Origin: Nitratifractor sp.
Lineage (GTDB): Bacteria > Campylobacterota > Campylobacteria > Campylobacterales > Sulfurovaceae
Assembly (NCBI GenBank): GCA_024762845.1
Contig: JANTGQ010000001.1
Span: forward strand, 1-25,543
Length of the DNA: 25,543 nt
Direction of reading: 5' to 3'
The notes under the pieces are model-generated. The model was given only the letters and a program-made list of their open reading frames with translations. It did no database searches and was not told the DNA's origin. Both the position numbers and the translations under genes were made by a program. How positions within the stretch are numbered: the first letter of the stretch is position 1; every line of letters starts with the position of its first letter. Positions 14,555 through 23,284 of this stretch are shown piece by piece.

Positions 14555-16004
14555 GAGATACGATACTATTATTATTGGTGCCGGAATTGCCGGTCTATAT
14601 TTGGCAAGTAAATTGCCCAAAGATAAAAAGGTACTTGTACTCTGTAAAGATATCCCCTGGGAGTGTAATACATTTTATGCACAGGGCGGTATGGTTACAG
14701 CCCTGGATGAAAACGATATAGAACCCCACGTTTTAGATACTCTGGAGGCTGGCTCGTACCATAATGTAAAAGCAGCAGTCGAGGCGCTATCAAGAGACTC
14801 AATAGCAATTAGAGAAGATTTTGTCAAACATGGGATGGAGTTTGACAGCGCAGAAGATGGCAGACTACTCTATACAAAAGAGGCAGCACACTCTACAAGT
14901 CGAATTTTGCATGCCGGTGGTGATGCAACTGGTAGATATATGCATATGTTTTTAATGCAGCAAAATCTCCATATGCTACAGAAAAACTCCCTTGTTTACG
15001 ACCTTTTAATAGAGGGTGGAAGATGTTACGGTGTACGCCTAATGAAAGACTATAAACCCGAAACCCTCTATGCAAACTCTGTAGTAATTGCTAGTGGTGG
15101 AATAGGCTCTCTTTACCAATATAACACCAACTCTCGAACTGTCAGTGCAGATATACACGGTATATGTGTAGAGAAAGGGATAGAGTTAAAAGATATGGAG
15201 TTTATGCAGTTTCACCCAACTGTCTTTGTAAAAACCCCATTTGCAAGAAAACTCTTGCTTACAGAAGCCTTGCGAGGTGAGGGTGCATGGATTGTAGATG
15301 AAGATGGAAAAAGATTCCTATTCGACTATGACCCCCGAGGCGAATTGGCAAGTCGAGATATAGTCTCTCGCTCTATTTTTCTCTACAAGAGAGAGAGTGG
15401 TAAAAAAGTCTATTTAGATTTTAGTATGTTTGACGAAGATTGGTTCATTAAACGTTTCCCTAATATTACTAAAACGTTTAAAGCTATCGGATATAATCTT
15501 CCACGAGACAGAGTAGAGATATCTCCGGCATTTCACTATGCAAATGGTGGTATTGCATGCGATTTAGAGGGTAGGGTGCCAGGTATTAAAGGGCTTTATG
15601 TAGCAGGAGAAGCTGCAAGAACAGGGGTGCATGGTGCAAACAGACTCGCATCTAACTCGCTTTTAGAAGGAGCAGTATTTGCAAAAAGGTGTGCAGATGC
15701 CATATTGCAAGATGACAACTGCTGGGAACACGAGCCAAATTTCGACAAAGACTACGATACTCTTCTACACGAAGAGAATGATAAAAGCTATAAACATAAA
15801 CTCAGAGAGATTATGTGGAAAGATGTTGGAATTGTACGGACCAAAAGCGGATTATTAGAGGCAAAAAATTTTATTTACGATACTAAAAGCAAAAAAATAG
15901 GCAGATTGCTTGAGCTTCGTTTAAACACTGCTGCAGCTATTGTTATGTCTGCACTTAGACGCGAAGAGTCTCTGGGCTCACACTATATAGAAGAAAAATA
16001 TTAA
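14541..16004 (+). CDS. nadB: L-aspartate oxidase
   Basis: This FAD enzyme oxidises L-aspartate to iminoaspartate, the first step of de novo NAD synthesis. Visible motifs are the dinucleotide fold YDTIIIGAGIAGLYLASKL near the N-terminus, EAAHSTSRILHAGGDATG, FMQFHPTVF, and GLYVAGEAARTGVHGANRLA with SNSLLEG near the FAD site. The frame opens at GTG 14526, but the GTG at 14541 is preferred because AAGG (14531-14534) lies 6 bases before it; this gives 487 residues. The succinate dehydrogenase flavoprotein is the related alternative, but the HYANGGIACD and GVHGANRLASNS signatures, length and lack of a partner gene favour NadB. It ends 8 bases before guaA. Confidence 0.93.
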   Translation: MPKNKRYDTIIIGAGIAGLYLASKLPKDKKVLVLCKDIPWECNTFYAQGGMVTALDENDIEPHVLDTLEAGSYHNVKAAVEALSRDSIAIREDFVKHGMEFDSAEDGRLLYTKEAAHSTSRILHAGGDATGRYMHMFLMQQNLHMLQKNSLVYDLLIEGGRCYGVRLMKDYKPETLYANSVVIASGGIGSLYQYNTNSRTVSADIHGICVEKGIELKDMEFMQFHPTVFVKTPFARKLLLTEALRGEGAWIVDEDGKRFLFDYDPRGELASRDIVSRSIFLYKRESGKKVYLDFSMFDEDWFIKRFPNITKTFKAIGYNLPRDRVEISPAFHYANGGIACDLEGRVPGIKGLYVAGEAARTGVHGANRLASNSLLEGAVFAKRCADAILQDDNCWEHEPNFDKDYDTLLHEENDKSYKHKLREIMWKDVGIVRTKSGLLEAKNFIYDTKSKKIGRLLELRLNTAAAIVMSALRREESLGSHYIEEKY

Positions 16005-16012
16005 GGATAGAT

Positions 16013-17554
16013 ATGAAACAAGTACCAATAGTGGTTTTAGATTTTGGCTCACAATATACACAACTGATTGCAAGAAAGTTGAGAGAGAGCGGAGTTTATA
16101 CAGAGGTAGTGCCATATAGAGAGTCTATAGAAGATATTAAAAAAAGAGGACCAAAAGGTATTATACTTTCTGGTGGTCCAGCTTCTGTTTATGCAGAAGA
16201 TGCATACAAACCAGACGAAGAGATTTGGAACCTAGGTTTGCCAATTTTAGGTATATGTTATGGAATGCAGCTCATTACACAACACTTTGGTGGCGAAGTG
16301 GTAGCCGCAGACCACCAAGAGTATGGGAAAGCAAAGCTGCATATAGAAGATGATAATAGTCTAATATTTAAAAATATCAACCAAGATAGCATAGTATGGA
16401 TGAGTCATGGTGATAGAGCAGAGAAATTGCCCAAAGGGTTTAGTGTAGTTGGTACAAGCGAAAACTCTCCGTATGCGGCAATTGCCAGCGAAGAGAAAAA
16501 AATATATGCATTCCAGTTTCACCCGGAGGTACACCACTCGGTAGAGGGCACTAAGCTACTTAAAAACTTCGCCAAATATATTTGTGGCTGTGAAAGCACA
16601 TGGAATATGGGCAGTTTTGCAAAAGAGAAGATAGCACAAATTCAAAAACAGGTTGGCGATAAAAAAGTACTTTGTGGTGTTAGTGGTGGGGTAGATAGCT
16701 CCGTAGTTGCTGCAATGCTAAACGAAGCATTGCCAAAAGAGCAATTAGTTTGTGTATTTGTAGACCAGGGATTGCTAAGAAAAGATGAAGCAGAACAAGT
16801 GCAGGATATGTTTAAACTTTTAGATATTTCACTAATTACTTTAGATGCAAAAGAGCAATTTATAGGTGCTCTTAAAGGTATTACCGACCCAGAACAAAAG
16901 CGTAAAATTATTGGAGAGAAGTTTATAGAGGAGTTCGATAAAGAGGCAAGTAGACATACTGATGTAAGCTTTCTTGCACAAGGTACACTCTACACTGATG
17001 TTATCGAATCTGTAAGTGTTAAGGGTCCTAGTAAAACTATTAAATCGCACCATAATGTTGGTGGTTTACCAGACTGGATGACTTTTGAGCTAGTTGAACC
17101 ACTAAGAGAAATCTTTAAAGACGAGGTTAGAAAACTAGGGCTAGAGCTAGGTTTACCTAAACATATGATAGAGCGCCACCCGTTCCCTGGACCAGGACTT
17201 GCTATTCGCGTCATGGGTGAAGTAAATGAAGAAGCTCTAAGACTACTCCGAGAGAGTGATGCAATTATGCAAGAGGAGCTAAGAGCTTCAGGATACTACA
17301 ACAAAGTATGGCAAGCTTTTACCGTACTGCTTAATGTACAATCTGTAGGAGTAATGGGTGATAATAGAACATACGACAATACCGTATGCGTACGAATGGT
17401 AGAGAGCGTAGACGGCATGACCGCAACATTTGCCCACATACCACACGATATTTTAGAGTCTATCAGCCGTAGAATAATAAATGAAATCGATGGCATAAAC
17501 CGTGTTGTCTACGACATAAGCTCTAAACCACCTGCCACAATAGAGTGGGAGTAG
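16013..17554 (+). CDS. guaA: GMP synthase (glutamine-hydrolysing)
   Basis: It converts XMP to GMP with ATP and glutamine. The 513 residues comprise a class I glutamine amidotransferase domain (1-195; Cys82 in GICYGMQL, His170 and Glu172 in FHPEV). An ATP-pyrophosphatase domain follows with the P-loop SGGVDS (224-229). The C-terminal dimerisation domain ends KPPATIEWE, as is typical of GuaA. The ribosome-binding site AAGGAT lies just before the ATG. It sits between nadB and dgkA in one tight run. Length and motifs are standard. Confidence 0.98.
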   Translation: MKQVPIVVLDFGSQYTQLIARKLRESGVYTEVVPYRESIEDIKKRGPKGIILSGGPASVYAEDAYKPDEEIWNLGLPILGICYGMQLITQHFGGEVVAADHQEYGKAKLHIEDDNSLIFKNINQDSIVWMSHGDRAEKLPKGFSVVGTSENSPYAAIASEEKKIYAFQFHPEVHHSVEGTKLLKNFAKYICGCESTWNMGSFAKEKIAQIQKQVGDKKVLCGVSGGVDSSVVAAMLNEALPKEQLVCVFVDQGLLRKDEAEQVQDMFKLLDISLITLDAKEQFIGALKGITDPEQKRKIIGEKFIEEFDKEASRHTDVSFLAQGTLYTDVIESVSVKGPSKTIKSHHNVGGLPDWMTFELVEPLREIFKDEVRKLGLELGLPKHMIERHPFPGPGLAIRVMGEVNEEALRLLRESDAIMQEELRASGYYNKVWQAFTVLLNVQSVGVMGDNRTYDNTVCVRMVESVDGMTATFAHIPHDILESISRRIINEIDGINRVVYDISSKPPATIEWE

Positions 17555-17559
17555 AGCTA

Positions 17560-17928
17560 GTGGCTCACCACAATAAACCGAAGTTTAATTTATTTAAAAA
17601 CATAGGGTATGCACTAAGCGGGGCTAAAATTGTACTAAAAGGAGAGACATCTTTTAAAATACAGTTATTTGTAATTGCTGTAATTGGTACTGTTTTGCTC
17701 TTTTTAAATTTAACTACACTTACCAAGCTAGTACTATTCTTTTCGACATGGTTAATACTTATTGCCGAAGCATTTAACAGTGCTGTTGAGCGTGTGGTTG
17801 ACCTTGTAACAAAAGAGTATGCACCATTGGCAAAAGAGGCAAAAGATATTGGCTCTTTTGGTGTACTGCTTACGTTTCTTTTTATAGCTTCAGTTTGGGG
17901 AGTAACGCTTTATCTTGAATTTAGATAA
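17560..17928 (+). CDS. dgkA: Diacylglycerol kinase (DgkA family)
   Basis: This small integral membrane kinase phosphorylates diacylglycerol to phosphatidic acid, recycling lipid released during envelope synthesis. It shows three hydrophobic segments, the N-terminal KGETSFKIQ region and the family signature EAFNSAVERVVDLV, then KEAKDIGSFGVLL with the conserved acidic residues. An upstream GTG at 17545 would overlap guaA. The GTG at 17560 is preferred because GGAG (17548-17551) lies 8 bases before it; it gives 122 residues, the family's usual size. It is the last gene of the lipoprotein-nadB-guaA run and converges with the acetyltransferase gene. Confidence 0.92.
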   Translation: MAHHNKPKFNLFKNIGYALSGAKIVLKGETSFKIQLFVIAVIGTVLLFLNLTTLTKLVLFFSTWLILIAEAFNSAVERVVDLVTKEYAPLAKEAKDIGSFGVLLTFLFIASVWGVTLYLEFR

Positions 17929-17944
17929 AAGTATCTACTTTTAT
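17925..17944. terminator. Convergent hairpin between dgkA and the acetyltransferase gene
   Basis: ATAAAAGTA (17925-17933) and TACTTTTAT (17936-17944) pair perfectly in the 12-base gap and flanking codons of two converging genes. On the plus strand it is followed by ATCTCTTTTT. The stem is A/T-rich and the loop tight, so it may be a weak bidirectional terminator. Confidence 0.4.
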
Positions 17945-18423
17945 ATCTCTTTTTCCATGAATTCAGCTATACCTGTAGAAGGATTAAGCTCGTAATTTTT
18001 AAATCCAAATTTTATATAAGATGACTTTGCAGGTTTATTTTTGCTTAGCACTTCTAAAGTCAGTTTACAGCAGCCTTTGGCAATTGCTATCTCTTCTATC
18101 TTTTGTAACATTTCTTGACTTAGACCTTTTCCACGATACTCCTGCAGTACTGCTAAATCATGAATATTTAGTAATGGCTTAGATTTAAAAGTAGAGAATG
18201 CTTCAAATGCGTTGATTAAGCCAGCTGGTTTACTATTTACATAGGCTAAAATAGTAATTGCATGGGGTATCTGTTTTAGAGAAGATACTAGATTCTCTTT
18301 AGCATACTGTGATAACTCTTCTCCTCCACCCATTGGGTCTTTGGCATAGCTATTGAGAAGATAGAGTATATCTTTTGCATGCTCCACATTTGTGTAATCT
18401 GCTTGTAGTATTTCTATATTCAT
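17941..18423 (-). CDS. GNAT-family N-acetyltransferase
   Basis: The 160 residues form one GNAT fold. The acetyl-CoA loop is visible as LQEYRGKGLSQEML, preceded by the strand LLNIHDLAVL and followed by CKLTLEVLSKNKPAKSSYIKFGF, which is typical of the C-terminal half. The substrate cannot be read from the sequence. It lies 3 bases after the secreted hydrolase gene and is surely co-transcribed with it, but the two proteins act in different compartments, so a shared pathway is not evident. Confidence 0.85.
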   Translation of the reverse strand: MNIEILQADYTNVEHAKDILYLLNSYAKDPMGGGEELSQYAKENLVSSLKQIPHAITILAYVNSKPAGLINAFEAFSTFKSKPLLNIHDLAVLQEYRGKGLSQEMLQKIEEIAIAKGCCKLTLEVLSKNKPAKSSYIKFGFKNYELNPSTGIAEFMEKEI

Positions 18424-18426
18424 ATA

Positions 18427-19203
18427 TTACTTTACCATCTTAAGCAGTGTTTCTATACTCTTCTCCTGCATATCCAAATCTAAATGTGGGGCATCTTTTA
18501 CCTCTACTATAGTTACATTCACTCCCTTTGACTTTGCTAATTGGTAAAACTCTTTTGTAACTTCCGGCTTTGAGATAGTGTCTTTTGTACCATATACAAG
18601 AGCAATTTTACTCTCTTTGGAAATCTTATCTACAAAGTCAACTGCAGAGATTAAACCTTTTGTTTTATCTATTTTATGAATATCGTATCTTCCGCCAGCT
18701 AAAATGGCATTTTGGATTAGCTTTGGTTTATACCCTAAAACTGTAGCCGTTGCCATTGCTCCTGCAGAGTGTGCAACTACAGTTAACTCTTTGGCTTTGA
18801 ATTTGGATTTTAAATCTTTTAAGAGTGTTGCTAGAAACTCTACATACTCTTTTGTTGCAGCCATATGTACAGCATTTTTATTGTGCGTTAAAGCCTGAAT
18901 ATGATTAGTTGAAGAGCCAGAGTATCCAGGTAAAGCGACTGCTACCGTTGTGATATCGCTCTCAAGGTTTAAATTCTCAGCAAATGTTTTATATCGCGAG
19001 AGGGTGTCGGCTCCCTCTTTCCAGGCGCCGTGCACTGTTACAATGAACTTATCTTTTACTTCACCTTCAAATGATGCAAAATGAATACACTCACCAGCAC
19101 TAAAAATATAGCTATCTTTTAGGTTGGAACACTGCTCTTTGCTGATGCTTTTTGCATTAATTATTGCCAAAAGTGCAAGCAGCATAAAAAATATCTTTTT
19201 CAT
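18427..19203 (-). CDS. Secreted alpha/beta-hydrolase
   Basis: The 258-residue protein has a signal peptide (about 1-17, MKKIFFMLLALLAIINAKS) and an alpha/beta-hydrolase fold. The oxyanion region is TVHGAW (56-61). The nucleophile elbow is AHSAG (Ser146), the acid is Asp208 in YGTKD, and the histidine is His240 in DAPHLD. Cys25 and Cys39 could form a disulfide in the periplasm. The substrate is unknown; esterase or lipase-like activity is the default guess. A GGAAAGG ribosome-binding site precedes the ATG. It is the first gene of a two-gene unit with the GNAT gene. Confidence 0.82.
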   Translation of the reverse strand: MKKIFFMLLALLAIINAKSISKEQCSNLKDSYIFSAGECIHFASFEGEVKDKFIVTVHGAWKEGADTLSRYKTFAENLNLESDITTVAVALPGYSGSSTNHIQALTHNKNAVHMAATKEYVEFLATLLKDLKSKFKAKELTVVAHSAGAMATATVLGYKPKLIQNAILAGGRYDIHKIDKTKGLISAVDFVDKISKESKIALVYGTKDTISKPEVTKEFYQLAKSKGVNVTIVEVKDAPHLDLDMQEKSIETLLKMVK

Positions 19204-19233
19204 TTGTTACCTTTCCTATTGAATATAGACTTG

Positions 19234-19263
19234 ATTATATCAATCTTTGCAAATAAAAGTCAA
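19234..19263 (-). promoter_or_regulatory. Strong sigma-70-type promoter of the hydrolase-GNAT unit
   Basis: On the minus strand TTGACT (19263-19258), an 18-base spacer and TATAAT (19239-19234) lie about 30 bases before the ATG. This is the best -35/-10 pair in the window. The -10 box is embedded in a small palindrome TTGAT-TAT-ATCAA (19231-19243) that could be an operator. Confidence 0.6.
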
Positions 19264-19276
19264 GTTTCTAGTAATT

Positions 19277-19317
19277 GGAGTATACTTTAGTCAAATAGGC
19301 TAAAGTTTCTTTACTCC
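19277..19317. promoter_or_regulatory. Nested inverted repeat upstream of htpG
   Basis: Outer arms GGAGTA (19277-19282) and TACTCC (19312-19317) enclose inner arms ACTTTAG (19284-19290) and CTAAAGT (19300-19306) separated by 9 bases. It lies between the hydrolase promoter and a TATAGT (19340-19345) that may be the htpG -10 box. The inner repeat has the form of a dimeric regulator's operator. It is not the CIRCE sequence, nor clearly the HspR-type repeat. Confidence 0.45.
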
Positions 19318-19374
19318 ACTATTGATATTTTTAAAAAAATATAGTAAAATTACGAAAAAATATAGGAGTAATAG

Positions 19375-21246
19375 ATGGCAAAATATACATATCAAACAGA
19401 AGTAGGTCAACTTTTAAAATTGATGACACACTCACTCTACTCAAATAGAGAGATTTTTTTAAGAGAGTTAGTCTCTAATGCGAGTGATGCTATAGATAAG
19501 TTTAACTACCTGCATATTACAGATGAGAAGTTTAAAAACGAAGAGTGGAAAGCTCAAATTAATATTAAAATTGACAAAGATGATAACTCACTAACAATTG
19601 GTGATAACGGTATAGGGATGAATGAGCAAGATTTAATAGATAATCTTGGTACTATTGCAAAATCTGGTACAAAAGCCTTTTTAGAAGAGTTAGAGAATAA
19701 AAATGATGGCAAAGTAGACAGTAATCTAATTGGTCAATTTGGTGTTGGTTTCTACTCTGTATTTATGGTTAGTGATGCTGTAGAGGTTATAAGTAAAAAA
19801 GCTGGTGAAGATACAGCATACAAATTTAAGAGTGACGGAAGTGGAGAGTTTGAGGTTAGCCAGGTTGTTAAAGATGAGCACGGCACAGTAATCTATATAA
19901 AACTACGCGACGATGCACAAGAGTTTTTGGATGTTCATACGGTTAAAGATATTATTAAACGCTACTCAAATCATATTCCGTATGAGATTTATATTAACTA
20001 TGTCGAGACAAGTAAAGATGAAGATGGCAATGAAACAAGCGAAAATAAAAGAGAGTTGGCAAACGAGGCAACTGCACTATGGACACTACCAAAGTCTGAA
20101 ATTAAGGATGATGAGTATGAAGAGTTTTATAAAACCAACTGGCACGATAGCCAAGAGCCGTTAACTTGGGTACATACAAGTGCAGAAGGCTCATTGGAGT
20201 ATAAAACACTCTTTTTTATACCAAAAGTGCCACCAATGGATCTTTATAGAGCAGACTTCCAGCCTGGAGTTAAGCTTTATATTAAAAGAGTCTTTATCTC
20301 AGACAAAGAGAAAGAGTTACTACCACTCTACTTGCGTTTTGTAAGGGGTATTATAGATAGTGAGGATTTACCATTAAATGTTAGCCGTGAGATACTACAA
20401 GAGAATAGGGTGCTTGCTACAATTAAACAAGCATCAGTTAAAAAGGTACTTAACCACATTAAAAAACTCAAAGGCGAAGAGTTCGAAACTTTTGTAGAAA
20501 ACTACAATCAGCTTATTAAAGAGGGTATATATACTGACCAACTAAACAAAGAGTTACTCTTAGATATTGTTCGTTATAAATCGAATAAAGTTGACAAATT
20601 TACCTCTTTAAGTGAGTATATAGAGCGTGAAAAAGATAAAGAGAATAGAAAACAAGAGATTTACTATATTACTGGTGATAATTTAAATATTATTAAACAC
20701 TCTCCGCTACTAGAGGGCTATAACAAAAATGATTTAGAAGTCTTGCTCTTAGATGAAAAAGAGATAGATGAGTTAGTGACTCCAATGATAGGTGAGTATA
20801 AAGAGTGGAAATTGGTAGATATATCTATGGCAGAGGCTCCAGAAGTTGAAGAGAGTAAAGAGGAGATAGAGGAGTTAAACAAAGGGTTTGAAAGCCTGCT
20901 GCAGGTGATAAAAGATACATTAGGAGATAGTGTTAAAGATGTAAAAATAACTACAAGATTAACCCAGAGTGCTAGCTGTGTTGTACCTGATGGTACAGAT
21001 CCAATGGTCTCTATGCGTGCAATGTTTAAGCAGATGGGACAAGAGGAACCTGAGCTTCCACTTATCTTGGAGTTAAACGGAAAACATCCTATATTAGAGA
21101 AGTTAAAAACAACTAGTGATGTAAACTTAATTCAAGAGAGTGCATGGTTACTGCTTGATAGTGCGAAGCTTGCAGAGGGTATTGAGCCAAAAGATAAAAT
21201 TGAATTCTCAAAAAGAGTTACTGATATTTTGGCAAAAGTGCTATAA
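19375..21246 (+). CDS. htpG: Hsp90-family molecular chaperone HtpG
   Basis: This ATP-dependent cytoplasmic chaperone has 623 residues, the normal bacterial size. The N-terminal GHKL ATPase shows REIFLRELVSNASDAIDK (Glu31, Asn35), GDNGIGM (76-82) and GQFGVGF (120-126). The middle domain carries YIKRVFISD, then LRFVRGIIDSEDLPLNVSRE. The C-terminal dimerisation region includes LTQSASCVV. An AGGAG site precedes the ATG. It begins a run with the cation exporter and hemD at short spacing. Confidence 0.97.
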   Translation: MAKYTYQTEVGQLLKLMTHSLYSNREIFLRELVSNASDAIDKFNYLHITDEKFKNEEWKAQINIKIDKDDNSLTIGDNGIGMNEQDLIDNLGTIAKSGTKAFLEELENKNDGKVDSNLIGQFGVGFYSVFMVSDAVEVISKKAGEDTAYKFKSDGSGEFEVSQVVKDEHGTVIYIKLRDDAQEFLDVHTVKDIIKRYSNHIPYEIYINYVETSKDEDGNETSENKRELANEATALWTLPKSEIKDDEYEEFYKTNWHDSQEPLTWVHTSAEGSLEYKTLFFIPKVPPMDLYRADFQPGVKLYIKRVFISDKEKELLPLYLRFVRGIIDSEDLPLNVSREILQENRVLATIKQASVKKVLNHIKKLKGEEFETFVENYNQLIKEGIYTDQLNKELLLDIVRYKSNKVDKFTSLSEYIEREKDKENRKQEIYYITGDNLNIIKHSPLLEGYNKNDLEVLLLDEKEIDELVTPMIGEYKEWKLVDISMAEAPEVEESKEEIEELNKGFESLLQVIKDTLGDSVKDVKITTRLTQSASCVVPDGTDPMVSMRAMFKQMGQEEPELPLILELNGKHPILEKLKTTSDVNLIQESAWLLLDSAKLAEGIEPKDKIEFSKRVTDILAKVL

Positions 21247-21265
21247 TTAGAGGAAAAAGGTCTTC

Positions 21266-22204
21266 ATGGATTTCTTCTCTAAAGTAAACTCTTTCTCGAG
21301 AGAGCGAAAAGCTACAGTTGTTGCAACTGCAACTGCAACGCTTTTGGCATTTGTTAAGTTGGTTATTGGTTTAATGAGTGGTTCTGTTGCTGTACTGGCA
21401 TCTGCAATTGACTCTATTTTGGATACTGCAATATCTATTTTTAACTTTTTTGCTATTAAGAAAGCTGAAGAGCAGCCTAATGAAAAATTTTCTTATGGAA
21501 AAGGCAAGATCCAGGCAATAGCAGGTGTTATTGAGGGGACAGTAATAACAATCTCCGGACTCTATATTATTTACGAGGCACTCTCTAAACTAATAAACAA
21601 AGAGACAACAACAATGTTGGGTGTCTCTGTATGGGTGATGGTTATATCTATCATGATTACATTTTTTTTAGTAAAATATTTAGAAAAGATTGCCAAAGAG
21701 ACAGATAACTTAGTTATAAAATCGGATGCTTTACACTATAAAACAGACCTCTACAGTAATGGTGCGGTTTTACTTGCACTCTTTTTAGTCTCTTTAACTG
21801 GCTTAGATCTTATAGATGCAATCTTTGGTTTGGCAATTGGTGTCTATATTATATACTCAGCGTATGAGATTATAGTGGAGGGTGTTTTAATACTTTTAGA
21901 TAGGTCTCTTGATGCAGATATCGTTGCAAAAATTGGTGAAATTATCTCCAGTAGTGCAAAGGTTCGTGGGTATCATTGGTTAAAAACAAGAACAGACGGA
22001 AGTCATAATTTTGTTGATTTCCATTTAGTACTTGATCCAAAAATGACTCTAGAAGAGGCTCATGAAATTGGAGATAAATTAATATGTGAAATTTCGTCGC
22101 TAGATGCTACGAAAGGGTGGGTTATCAACCCGCATTTTGATCCACATGATGATGAAGAGTTGAATATCAGGTTCTATAATGGTACCGAGAGCTGTGGAAG
22201 ATAA
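21266..22204 (+). CDS. Cation diffusion facilitator, FieF-type
   Basis: This inner-membrane divalent-metal/proton antiporter exports ions such as Zn2+ or Fe2+. The 312 residues hold about six membrane segments over the first 210. The tetrahedral transport site is ASAIDSILD (Asp49, Asp53) and ALHYKTD (His157, Asp161), the all-Asp/His pattern of FieF. The cytoplasmic C-terminal domain (215-312) retains metal-binding histidines in SHNFVDFHLVLDP and in the HFDPHDD tail. An AAAAAGG ribosome-binding site is present. It follows htpG by 19 bases and overlaps hemD. The metal preference is not certain. Confidence 0.9.
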   Translation: MDFFSKVNSFSRERKATVVATATATLLAFVKLVIGLMSGSVAVLASAIDSILDTAISIFNFFAIKKAEEQPNEKFSYGKGKIQAIAGVIEGTVITISGLYIIYEALSKLINKETTTMLGVSVWVMVISIMITFFLVKYLEKIAKETDNLVIKSDALHYKTDLYSNGAVLLALFLVSLTGLDLIDAIFGLAIGVYIIYSAYEIIVEGVLILLDRSLDADIVAKIGEIISSSAKVRGYHWLKTRTDGSHNFVDFHLVLDPKMTLEEAHEIGDKLICEISSLDATKGWVINPHFDPHDDEELNIRFYNGTESCGR

Positions 22205-22838
22205 TCTGCAAAGTGAGATATATCTCTGTTCTCCTAAAAAGGTAGAAGGGGTATCTTATCTACCAATGATACGTTTCAAGAGAGTATTAGAGCAGATTGA
22301 CCTAAGCAGGTACGATACACTTCTTTTTACATCAAAACAAGCTGTAGTTTTTACAAATGAGATCTGTTGCAACTGGAGATATAAAAAAATTCTGGCTGTT
22401 GGCGAACAGACTGCAAAAGTATGTAGAGAGTTTGGTGCTAAAGATATATACTTTCCGACAGAGTATTATGGCTCTGTTCTTGCAAGCGATATAGTTAGAA
22501 ACTTTGCAAATGCAAAAATAGTCTATCTGCGACCTCGTGTCATTTCTTTTGATTCGACCGCATTTATGCAGTCGCAAGGTATCGATATAGAGGAACGCAT
22601 ACTATATGAGACGCAATGTATAGAGTATGAAAAAGATAATTTGACCAAAAATGCTACAATCATCTTTACATCTCCATCTACAATACGATGTTTTTTTAAG
22701 AGCTTTCAATGGAGAGAGAGTTATAAAGCGGTTGTAATAGGCAAGACAACCTTAGAACAACTGCCAGAGGGCATCTGTGCAACTGTTTCACCCAAAGCAA
22801 CGATAGCAGCTTGTATAGAAACAGCACAAAATATGTAG
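22179..22838 (+). CDS. hemD: Uroporphyrinogen-III synthase
   Basis: It cyclises hydroxymethylbilane to uroporphyrinogen III in heme synthesis. The family is very divergent, so the call rests on several weak marks: 219 residues; a two-lobed fold pattern with YDTLLFTSKQAVVF; KKILAVGEQTAKVCREFG with a following Tyr-rich segment; YLRPRV; ILYETQCIEYE; and the C-terminal ATIIFTSPSTIRCF, followed by VVIGKTT. The first 26 bases overlap the cation exporter, and a GTG at 22194 is an alternative start. The position just before purD matches the arrangement I recall in related genomes. Confidence 0.8.
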   Translation: MVPRAVEDNLQSEIYLCSPKKVEGVSYLPMIRFKRVLEQIDLSRYDTLLFTSKQAVVFTNEICCNWRYKKILAVGEQTAKVCREFGAKDIYFPTEYYGSVLASDIVRNFANAKIVYLRPRVISFDSTAFMQSQGIDIEERILYETQCIEYEKDNLTKNATIIFTSPSTIRCFFKSFQWRESYKAVVIGKTTLEQLPEGICATVSPKATIAACIETAQNM

Positions 22839-22936
22839 CTTTTTATAAAATAATTGACTTCCTATAGATTTTTTGAATTTTTTTTGCTATAATATAAATA
22901 TAGTTTAAATAATTAAATTAATATTTATTTTTAAGC

Positions 22937-22942
22937 TATACA
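22937..22942 (+). promoter_or_regulatory. Putative -10 box of the structured RNA
   Basis: TATACA lies 7 bases upstream of about position 22949, which agrees with the 5' end predicted from the closing stem. The stronger TGCTATAAT at 22886-22893 would give a precursor about 50 bases longer. Confidence 0.4.
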
Positions 22943-22945
22943 TAA

Positions 22946-23139
22946 GTAATGCCTGGGTAGTTCGCTAAATTGCAAATGGGGTCCAACATTTAAGATGAGG
23001 GGGACTAAGTGGTTACTATGTGTGTGGATAGCTTTGCTTGAGCTCCTAGAGTGAGAAGTTGACCCCTAATTAGTAACCCTCTCCTCCACTTTGTTGGCTT
23101 ATTAGGGCCGACACATGCAAATACGGCTACCTGGGTTAC
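22946..23139 (+). ncRNA. ssrS: 6S RNA-like structured RNA
   Basis: The 194-base segment closes on itself. GTAAT (22946-22950) and the following CC/GG/TAG blocks pair with CTACC...GGTTAC (23127-23139). Further in, CCAAC (22983-22987) pairs with GTTGG (23093-23097), and GGTTACTA (23011-23018) pairs perfectly with TAGTAACC (23071-23078). A GCCG/CGGC hairpin sits near the 3' end (23107-23127). The 3' end is followed by ACTCTTTTTT. Length, one long interrupted hairpin and free-standing position suit 6S RNA, the RNA-polymerase-binding regulator. SRP RNA, RNase P RNA and tmRNA signatures are absent. An unrelated RNA or a purD leader element remains possible. Confidence 0.6.
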
Positions 23140-23252
23140 AACTCTTTTTTATTACATTACCAACTAAGCATCAACGCTATTAAAATAATCTTCATATAGT
23201 TGCAAAATTGTACCTCTATAACTGATTTAGGTTACTGAGAGTGTTATATTGG

Positions 23253-23258
23253 TATACT
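23253..23258 (+). promoter_or_regulatory. Putative -10 box of purD
   Basis: TATACT lies 27 bases before the chosen ATG. It falls inside the frame that would result from an upstream TTG start at 23249, which argues for the later start. Confidence 0.45.
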
Positions 23259-23284
23259 TCTATAAAAATAGTGGAGTTGTATGT

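Larger units (their letters stand above)
22839..23284. other. Long intergenic region between hemD and purD
   Basis: No protein gene is supported. The first 107 bases are extremely A/T-rich and carry an extended -10 box TGCTATAAT (22886-22893). The middle holds the structured RNA (22946-23139). The last part, after the T-run at 23145-23150, is unstructured leader or promoter DNA of purD. Confidence 0.7.

Noticed and set aside
19227..19266. ACTTGA...TCAAGT repeat as an HspR-type (HAIR) site
   Set aside because: The arms are only 6 bp and 25 bases apart, and the sequence does not match the spacing known for HspR boxes.
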